Positions 57,880-64,000 of a stretch of DNA of 64,000 nucleotides are shown piece by piece (positions within the stretch are counted from its first letter, which is position 1; each line of letters opens with the position of its first letter). The translations under genes were made by a program, and so were the position numbers. The notes below the pieces were generated by a model. That model was not told the DNA's origin and made no database searches. It saw only the letters and a list, made by a program, of their open reading frames with translations. Source of the DNA: Candidatus Ruthia endofausta (GTDB lineage: Bacteria > Pseudomonadota > Gammaproteobacteria > PS1 > Pseudothioglobaceae); contig NZ_CP054490.1 of the NCBI RefSeq assembly GCF_013342985.1, forward strand, positions 310,001-374,000, read 5' to 3'.

Positions 57880-58767
57880 AAAGATTCATCGTAATATCCA
57901 GCAACAATGGACAAGCTAACTCAGAATACCCTACTGAGATTAACAACTTTAGCAAAGTTAAATACAATAGCAACCACTGGACAGTACAAACCAAATCAAG
58001 ACAAAACCATTCAGTGAACCAGTTTCAACAAATTCAAAGAAACCAAGCAAATACCGCTGATATCACCAGCAACTACGTGGGAAAACTGTTTCAACAAATC
58101 AACAGCTCAATTAAAACCCAAACCAAATACTTCATCTATGCCGATAGCCAACTCATCATCATTCACACCAAAACTCACCAACCGAGGCTTTTCAGGACAT
58201 GAGCATATTGATAAGATGGGACTTATTCATATGAACGGTCGGGTGTATGACCCGCAGATTGAGCATTTTCTTTCAACAGATTCACATGTACAAGCGCCTT
58301 ATAATATACAAAGTTACAACAGATAGTTGTGTAAGTTGTTACTGCTGTCATTTCTACCGTATGGTAGGTAGGTTCTGCAATTTTTAATGCAGTAGGTACT
58401 ATGACAAATTCAATAGGCGATGCTATTGGAGCAATTGGTGAAACACTAACCGCAATTACCCAAGGTGCACAAATAGGCTTTGCTCAAGGGGCAAGTAGTC
58501 AAATCTTAGATGGAAATTTTAAAGATGGGTTTAGGGTGAGTGTGTAGGCTCTTTGGTAGGCGACTACACACCTAAAACAGATAATAGAATTACAGATACC
58601 ATTATTACAGCAACAGCAGGGGGTGTTGCAGCAGACTAGGTGGCGGTAAGTTTGCGAATGGGACGATGAGTGTGGTAGATTTTATAAGTAGTAAATCATC
58701 TCCGTCACAAAGTTTACTTAGTTTGATTGAATCAAAAGCCTATCAAGCTTTCCCTTATGAAAAATAG
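57880..58767 (+). pseudogene. RHS/YD-repeat protein C-terminal region, broken
   Basis: Fragments from several frames give KSRQNHSVNQFQQIQRNQAN, SSFTPKLTNRGFSGHEHIDK, MGLIHMNGRVYDPQIEHFLS, TDSHVQAPYNIQSYNR, then SIGDAIGAIGETLTAITQGA, QIGFAQGASSQILDGNFKDG and GGGKFANGTMSVVDFISSK, ending at TAG 58765-58767. RGFSGHEH..GLIHMNGRVYDPQ is the conserved RHS-associated core, and GGKFANG belongs to the region behind it. RHS proteins deliver C-terminal toxins. Only the last portion of a large gene remains, with many shifts and stops. Confidence 0.82.
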
Positions 58768-59046
58768 TATTATTTTGAGTTACTTTAAAAAAATTCTATT
58801 AAGAGGAAATTTGTATTATTTTATTTGATAATATATGCAGGTATATTAAGGTATTGTATATTACATAATTTTGAATATTGGCCACAAATTGTACTTTCTA
58901 TTAAAAATGGAACATCTTCTGGATGGATTCTAGAAAGACTATCTCATAACCCTTTGCTACTTATTCTGTATCTGATTTGTATAATTGGTACTCTATATAA
59001 TTTTAGCTGGTCAAATAACAATTATAACTTTATTATTATCAATTAA
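58757..59046 (+). pseudogene. Small membrane-protein ORF overlapping the RHS end, one frameshift (candidate immunity gene)
   Basis: ATG 58757 overlaps the RHS stop by 11 bases and encodes KNSIILSYFKKILLRGNLYY, then ends. One frame change near 58815 continues as LIIYAGILRYCILHNFEYWP, NGTSSGWILERLSHNPLLLI and YLICIIGTLYNFSWSN to TAA 59044-59046. Two or three hydrophobic segments suggest an inner-membrane protein. I do not recognise it. A small gene overlapping the 3' end of an RHS gene is the usual place of its immunity gene, so that role is inferred from position alone. The 289 AT-rich bases after it show nothing. Confidence 0.4.
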
Positions 59047-59335
59047 TATTGATGCTCAAAATTTTGCTTGGGATTTTTTCCAATAATATTGAACCATCTA
59101 TAAATACTCTTATTGTTTCTTATGTGTTATTTACATTAAGGTTGACTTTTAATAAGTTCAATTTGAATAATTGTTCAAATAATTGTGCATTTTTATTGAA
59201 ATTTTCTGTTTGAATATCAAGCTAGAAATTTTGTAATATTTGACTATCTAGGATATCAAGTTTGGTGACAAATTTGACGAATTCATGAGTATTTATGTTA
59301 AGAATTTTAGAAATATTAGCAAGAAAGCCTGATGA

Positions 59336-60796
59336 TTATTGATGATAGTTTGGTGCTTCTTTTGTAATAGATACATCGTGAACATGGGATTCAACCATAC
59401 CTGCTGAGGTGACTTGTACAAATTGTGCGTTTGTGCGCATTTTTTCTAACGTATCACAACCAGTGTAGCCCATAGAAGATCTAACACCACCAACCATTTG
59501 GTGAATGATAGGGCGCATAGAACCTTTAAATGGAACGCGACCTTCAACGCCTTCTGGTACTAATTTGTCAGCCTTAGGGTCTGATTGGAAATAGCGATCA
59601 GATGAGCCATGTGCTTGATTCATTGCGCCTAATGAGCCCATGCCACGGTAGGATTTGTAAGAACGACCTTGATAAAGTTCGACCTCGCCTGGAGATTCTT
59701 CAGTGCCCGCTAACATTGAGCCTAGCATAACGCAGTATGCGCCAGCAGCGAATGCTTTGGCAATATCGCCAGAATAGCGAATGCCACCATCGGCAATAAT
59801 TGGTATGCCCGTGCCTTTGAGTGCATCTGCTATTTCTGAAATAGCACTGATTTGTGGCACACCTACACCAGCAACAATGCGAGTAGTACAAATACTACCT
59901 GGACCAATACCCACTTTTACACAGTCTGCACCTGCTTTGACTAAGTCTAGTGCCGCCGCACCTGTGGCGATATTGCCGGCAATAATAGTCAAGTTTGGGT
60001 GTTTTCTTTTGGTTTTTGCAACTCTATTAAGCACGCCTTGAGAGTGTCCATGAGCAGTGTCAATAGCAATAACGTCCACATCCGCCTCAACAAGTGCATC
60101 AATACGCTTGCTTGTACCAATAGCAACACCAACAGCAGCACCTACGCGCAAACGTTCTTCTGAGTCTTTGCAGGCATTGGGAAAGTCTGTTGATTTTTGA
60201 ATGTCGCTGACATTAATCATGCCTTTAAGCTTAAAGGTATCATCGGTTATGACAACGCGCTCAATGCGGTGTTTTTGTAATAACGACCTTACCTCGCTCA
60301 TGTCTGTGCCTTCTTGAACGGTAATTAATTTGTTTTGGGGGGTCATGACGTTTTCAACCAATTCATCCAAACGGGTTTCGAATCTTACATCCCTACCTGT
60401 CACTAGGCCGACAATAATATTACCTTCAAGCACAGGCAAGGCAGAAATATTGTGTTGCTGTTGCATTTTAAAGACCTCAGCAATAGTTGCCTTTGATGAG
60501 ATGGTGATCGGTTCTCTAATAATGCCTGATTCAAAACGTTTGACGCGACGCACTTCATTGGCTTGGTCTGCTATTGACATATTTTTATGAATAATGCCAA
60601 TACCGCCTTCTTGGGCAATGGCAATAGCCAGTCTGGACTCGGTGACGGTGTCCATTGCTGCTGAAAGAATGGGGGTATTAAGTGTGATATTTTTAGTTAA
60701 TTGCGTTGTTAGGCTCACTTCTTTTGGCATGGTTTTTGAGTGTGCGGGGACTAGTAATACATCATCAAATGTGTATGCGGTTTTTAGTAAATTCAT
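59336..60796 (-). CDS. guaB: Inosine-5'-monophosphate dehydrogenase
   Basis: Oxidises IMP to XMP with NAD, the committed step to GMP. 486 residues: [20 protein letters not shown] at the start, two CBS domains (residues about 95-205, from [15 protein letters not shown]), the catalytic loop [20 protein letters not shown] with the active Cys, [20 protein letters not shown], and the flap [12 protein letters not shown]. The start ATG overlaps the stop of the SH3 gene by one base (60796). Confidence 0.97.
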   Translation of the reverse strand: MNLLKTAYTFDDVLLVPAHSKTMPKEVSLTTQLTKNITLNTPILSAAMDTVTESRLAIAIAQEGGIGIIHKNMSIADQANEVRRVKRFESGIIREPITISSKATIAEVFKMQQQHNISALPVLEGNIIVGLVTGRDVRFETRLDELVENVMTPQNKLITVQEGTDMSEVRSLLQKHRIERVVITDDTFKLKGMINVSDIQKSTDFPNACKDSEERLRVGAAVGVAIGTSKRIDALVEADVDVIAIDTAHGHSQGVLNRVAKTKRKHPNLTIIAGNIATGAAALDLVKAGADCVKVGIGPGSICTTRIVAGVGVPQISAISEIADALKGTGIPIIADGGIRYSGDIAKAFAAGAYCVMLGSMLAGTEESPGEVELYQGRSYKSYRGMGSLGAMNQAHGSSDRYFQSDPKADKLVPEGVEGRVPFKGSMRPIIHQMVGGVRSSMGYTGCDTLEKMRTNAQFVQVTSAGMVESHVHDVSITKEAPNYHQ

Positions 60797-61446
60797 TAAT
60801 ATCTCCTGCGGTTAACAAAGTTTGGAAAAATGAAACCTATCATCATGCCAAAAAATAACACCAAGCCACCTACAATGAACCAATTGCGAGAACTGGACTC
60901 TTGTGTGGCGGTGCTGTTGTTTTCTAACAATTGAATCTCAGTTTTTAGTTGTAATACTTGTGTGGCAAGCCTTTCGTTAGAATGTTCAAGTTTTAGTGCA
61001 TCTTGATAAATTTGCTCAATGTGTTGCTTTTCAGCTTGAGATTTGCTAACTTGCATAGAAAGCCCAGTATTTTTACTTTTTAGTGTTTTAACTTGTTTCT
61101 CAAGTTCTGTGTTTCTTTTACTTTGCTTGGTGGTTAGTAATTGGTTAGCGTTGTGGCTTTGTCTAAGTTTTTCTAGTTGTACTCTTGCGGATGGATTGTT
61201 GGATAAGTATCTTGAAATGACCCAACCTGTTGAGTTTTTATACTTAACTTGAGTCCAACCATCTTCAGTAGCTTGCAGGATGGAGAGTTTTGAGCCAGAA
61301 GATAAAGAGCGCACTATATTGTTACCAAATGTTTTGTCTTCGCGCATTGGAATGTCCACTTGGTCAGTGATGTAGACAAACAACCTGGCGTTAGCAAGTG
61401 TGCCAAGTAGTATGAGTATTAATAATAAATGTTTAATCAAATTCAT
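60796..61446 (-). CDS. TIGR04211-type SH3 domain membrane protein (YgiM-like)
   Basis: 216 residues: signal/anchor ([18 protein letters not shown]), a bacterial SH3 domain ([40 protein letters not shown]), a coiled coil of about 80 residues ([20 protein letters not shown]), one membrane helix ([20 protein letters not shown]) and a basic tail NRRRY. Function in the envelope is not established. It is packed between valS (four-base overlap) and guaB (one-base overlap), so all three probably share a transcript. Confidence 0.85.
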   Translation of the reverse strand: MNLIKHLLLILILLGTLANARLFVYITDQVDIPMREDKTFGNNIVRSLSSGSKLSILQATEDGWTQVKYKNSTGWVISRYLSNNPSARVQLEKLRQSHNANQLLTTKQSKRNTELEKQVKTLKSKNTGLSMQVSKSQAEKQHIEQIYQDALKLEHSNERLATQVLQLKTEIQLLENNSTATQESSSRNWFIVGGLVLFFGMMIGFIFPNFVNRRRY

Positions 61447-64000
61447 AAGCTGGATATTTTTTTAAGTTGATTGTTGAAATTATTAATAGTAGATAGTGTT
61501 ACAGCCAGTCTTTTTTTTTCTATATTGATGATTGTTTCAGGAGCACCTTTTATAAAATTTTCATTGTTTAATTTACCCTCAAACTGACTTTTTTTCTTTT
61601 CTAATTTTTCAATTTCTTTATTAAGACGCGCGATTTCTTTATCTTTATCAATTAAACCAGCTAATGGAATGAAAATTTTCATATCTTTAACCAAAGCAGT
61701 GGCTGATTTTGGCGCTTGTTTGGCAGTGGTTAGTTTGTCAATACTTTCCATTTTTGCCAGTGAATTTAGAATGCTCATGTTGTTAGCCAGATATTGCTCA
61801 TCCGTAGCGTTAAAGTTTTGCACAAAACAAAGTAGTGGTTTTAAAGGTGGAATGTTCATTTCACCACGAATTTGGCGAACGCCTAAAATAAAAGTTTGTA
61901 GCCATTTAATTTCTGCCTCGGCTTTGGTAGATATTAAATTCTTAATTACTTTCGGATAAGGTTGAGTCATTAAACTCGTGCTATTACGGCTTGTAATGGC
62001 ATTGCATTGCTCAAAGATTTCCTCAGTGATAAATGGAATGATAGGGTGTAGCAGGGTTACTATTTCGTTTAATACTTTGATTAAAGTGATTTGTGTGCCT
62101 GCTTTGGTCGTATCATTTTGTAATAACGACTTAGACAATTCAAGATACCAATCGCAATAGTCGTGCCAAACAAACTCATATAGGGTTTGGCTCATTAAGT
62201 CAAGGCGATAATCATTTAAATGTTTTTCAATGTTAATTTTGGTGTTTTGTAAGCGAGATAAAATCCATTCGTCAGCGGTTGATAATTGTGCGTTAGTATC
62301 AATGGTTTCCTCTTCAAACTTCATCAACACGAAGCGTGAAGCATTCCAAAGTTTGTTGCAAAAATTACGATAGCCCTCAACTCGCTTTAAATCAAACTTA
62401 ATATCACGACCAAAAGAAGCTAAAGCAGCAAAAGTAAAGCGTAGCGCATCAGTGCCAAAGGCGGGAACGCCATCAGCAAACTCTTTTTTGGTTTGCTTTT
62501 TGATTTTTTCTGCCATTTTGGGCTGCATTAACCCCTGCGTGCGTTTTTTGAGTAAATCTTGCAAAGTAATGCCATCAATTAAATCAATTGGGTCAAGCAC
62601 ATTACCTTTGGATTTGGACATTTTTTTCCCTTCTCCGTCTTTGATTAAGCCAGTGATATAAATGTCTTTGAAGGGTGCTTTACCTGTAAATTTAAGCCCA
62701 AACATAATCATGCGAGCTACCCAAAAAAAGATAATATCAAAGCCAGTAATCAACACATCAGTTGGATAAAAACGTGATAAATCAGGTGTTTTTTCAGGCC
62801 ATCCTAGTGTTGAAAATGGCCATAAGGCGGAGGAAAACCAAGTATCAAGCACATCTTTATCTTGAGTGAGTGTTATACCTTCTCCTGCTTGTTTTTGCGC
62901 TTGTTCAAGTGAGTTTGCAACAAAGATATTACCCTTTTCGTCATACCACGCAGGAATGCGATGCCCCCACCAAATTTGGCGAGAGATGCACCAATCTTGA
63001 ATGTTGCTCATCCAGTTAAAATAAGTTTTATTCCAGTTTTCAGGAATAAAACGAATGTCTCCACTTTTAACCGCATCAATGGCAGGCTGGGCCAACGGTT
63101 TGATTTTAACAAACCATTGGTCGGTTAAATAAGGCTCAATAACCGCATTTGTTCTATCACCACGCGGTATCATTAATTTATGTGGCTCAATTTTCTCTAA
63201 TAAATTCTGATTATCTAAATCTTGAATGATTTGCTTGCGTGCTTTAAATCTATCCATACCTATGTAGGCACTATCAACCACGTCATTAATTTTAGCATCA
63301 TCAGTTAAGATATTAATAATATCTAAATGATGGCGTAACCCCATTTCATAGTCGTTAAAGTCATGGGCAGGGGTGATTTTAACGCAGCCTGTACCAAATG
63401 CCATATCGACATAATCGTCTGTAATGATTGGAATTTTTCGATTGCTTAGGGGCAGGTCAATGGTTTTACCAATCAGATGTGTGTAACGCTTATCATCAGG
63501 ATGAACAGCAACGGCACTATCGCCTAGCATGGTTTCAGGGCGTGTGGTTGCAACAATCATTACCTTATTAGTATTAGTAATAGGATAACGTATCTGCCAA
63601 AGTGAGCCTTGTTCTTCGGTGCTAATGACTTCAAGGTCAGATACAGCAGTGTGTAATATTGGATCCCAATTGACCAAACGCTTACCACGATAAATCAACC
63701 CTTCTTCAAAGAGTTGGATGAATACTTTTTTAACAGCATTAGACAAGCCTTTATCCATGGTAAATCGCTCTTTTTTCCAATCAACTGACGAGCCAAGCCT
63801 ACGCATTTGTGAAGTGATTGTGCCACCAGATTGTGCTTTCCAATCCCAAATCTTGTCAATAAATTTATCCCGACCAAGTTTATGACGAGTCATCTTTTGT
63901 ACTGCTAATTGACGCTCAACCACCATTTGTGTGGCAATGCCTGCATGGTCTGTACCTGGTTGCCAAAGGGTTTGCTCGCCATTTGCGCGATGATAGCGTG
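61443..64000 (-). CDS. valS: Valyl-tRNA synthetase, 5' end outside window
   Basis: Charges tRNA-Val. 852 codons are visible, from HRANGEQTLWQPGTDHAGIA at the window edge to the end. Present: the editing CP1 domain (VATTRPETMLGDSAVAVHPD), WCISRQIWWGHRIPAWYDEK, the KMSKS motif in EGKKMSKSKGNVLDPIDL, the anticodon-binding helices (LRFTFAALASFGRDIKFDLK) and the C-terminal valyl-specific coiled coil (DKEIARLNKEIEKLEKKKSQ). The HIGH motif should lie upstream at about the first 50 residues, outside the window. ATG at 63926 is internal. Confidence 0.97.
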   Translation of the reverse strand, partial: RYHRANGEQTLWQPGTDHAGIATQMVVERQLAVQKMTRHKLGRDKFIDKIWDWKAQSGGTITSQMRRLGSSVDWKKERFTMDKGLSNAVKKVFIQLFEEGLIYRGKRLVNWDPILHTAVSDLEVISTEEQGSLWQIRYPITNTNKVMIVATTRPETMLGDSAVAVHPDDKRYTHLIGKTIDLPLSNRKIPIITDDYVDMAFGTGCVKITPAHDFNDYEMGLRHHLDIINILTDDAKINDVVDSAYIGMDRFKARKQIIQDLDNQNLLEKIEPHKLMIPRGDRTNAVIEPYLTDQWFVKIKPLAQPAIDAVKSGDIRFIPENWNKTYFNWMSNIQDWCISRQIWWGHRIPAWYDEKGNIFVANSLEQAQKQAGEGITLTQDKDVLDTWFSSALWPFSTLGWPEKTPDLSRFYPTDVLITGFDIIFFWVARMIMFGLKFTGKAPFKDIYITGLIKDGEGKKMSKSKGNVLDPIDLIDGITLQDLLKKRTQGLMQPKMAEKIKKQTKKEFADGVPAFGTDALRFTFAALASFGRDIKFDLKRVEGYRNFCNKLWNASRFVLMKFEEETIDTNAQLSTADEWILSRLQNTKINIEKHLNDYRLDLMSQTLYEFVWHDYCDWYLELSKSLLQNDTTKAGTQITLIKVLNEIVTLLHPIIPFITEEIFEQCNAITSRNSTSLMTQPYPKVIKNLISTKAEAEIKWLQTFILGVRQIRGEMNIPPLKPLLCFVQNFNATDEQYLANNMSILNSLAKMESIDKLTTAKQAPKSATALVKDMKIFIPLAGLIDKDKEIARLNKEIEKLEKKKSQFEGKLNNENFIKGAPETIINIEKKRLAVTLSTINNFNNQLKKISSL

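Overview
The window looks like a piece of the chromosome of a low-GC gammaproteobacterial sulfur oxidiser of the SUP05 / vesicomyid-clam-symbiont group ('Ca. Ruthia' / 'Ca. Vesicomyosocius' relatives). This rests on: a flavocytochrome c sulfide dehydrogenase flavoprotein gene, sulfur-globule-like secreted repeat proteins, intact amino-acid, nucleotide and cofactor biosynthesis, many decaying accessory genes, and an ftsA gene that runs straight into lpxC with no ftsZ. The last trait is one I associate with vesicomyid symbionts. The lineage is an inference; no rRNA gene is present to settle it.

Layout. 1-2060: end of icd, three tandem secreted Gly/Asn-rich proteins (one dead), tRNA-Asn. 2060-7640: a wrecked prophage beginning beside tRNA-Asn (serine recombinase, ParB/DPPY methylase, terminase-like, prohead protease, capsid-region, primase-like and DUF5131 remnants). 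7841-30367: mostly intact housekeeping genes (aminotransferase, uvrB, aroC, pyrF, ubiM/pdxH/aroE, rne, folM-like, midA-like, uppP, pepN, pncC, dusA, ftsA, lpxC, two tRNAs), broken by pseudogenes of a SulP transporter, a GFA protein, a Sel1 protein and an exported protein. 30412-36527: a branched-chain amino-acid block (ilvB, shortened ilvH, ilvC, pssA, leuA). 36515-45928: dead queH, argDF, hpf, mgtE, phosphomannomutase, rseC, aceE. 45990-48374: wreckage (HopJ, LysR, TSUP, slyX, half EamA). 48471-50567: pnp. 50846-58767: a respiratory island in collapse (napD/G/H/A, fccA, Fnr-type regulator, ba3-type oxidase, cytochrome c, RHS repeat protein, all broken) in which only fccB and a DUF302 gene remain open. 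59336-64000: guaB, an SH3 protein and the 3' part of valS, tightly packed.

How it fits together. Open genes supply amino acids (Ilv, Leu, Arg, aromatic), nucleotides (pyrF, guaB), quinone and PLP (ubiM, pdxH), envelope precursors (lpxC, uppP, pssA) and RNA turnover (rne, pnp). Broken genes are those for phage, nitrate respiration, a second terminal oxidase, regulators, sulfur-compound transporters and polymorphic toxins, as expected under host restriction. The most interesting partial losses are fccB kept without a working fccA and lacking the usual flavin-binding cysteine, ilvH cut back to its ACT domain, and ftsA kept beside a missing ftsZ.
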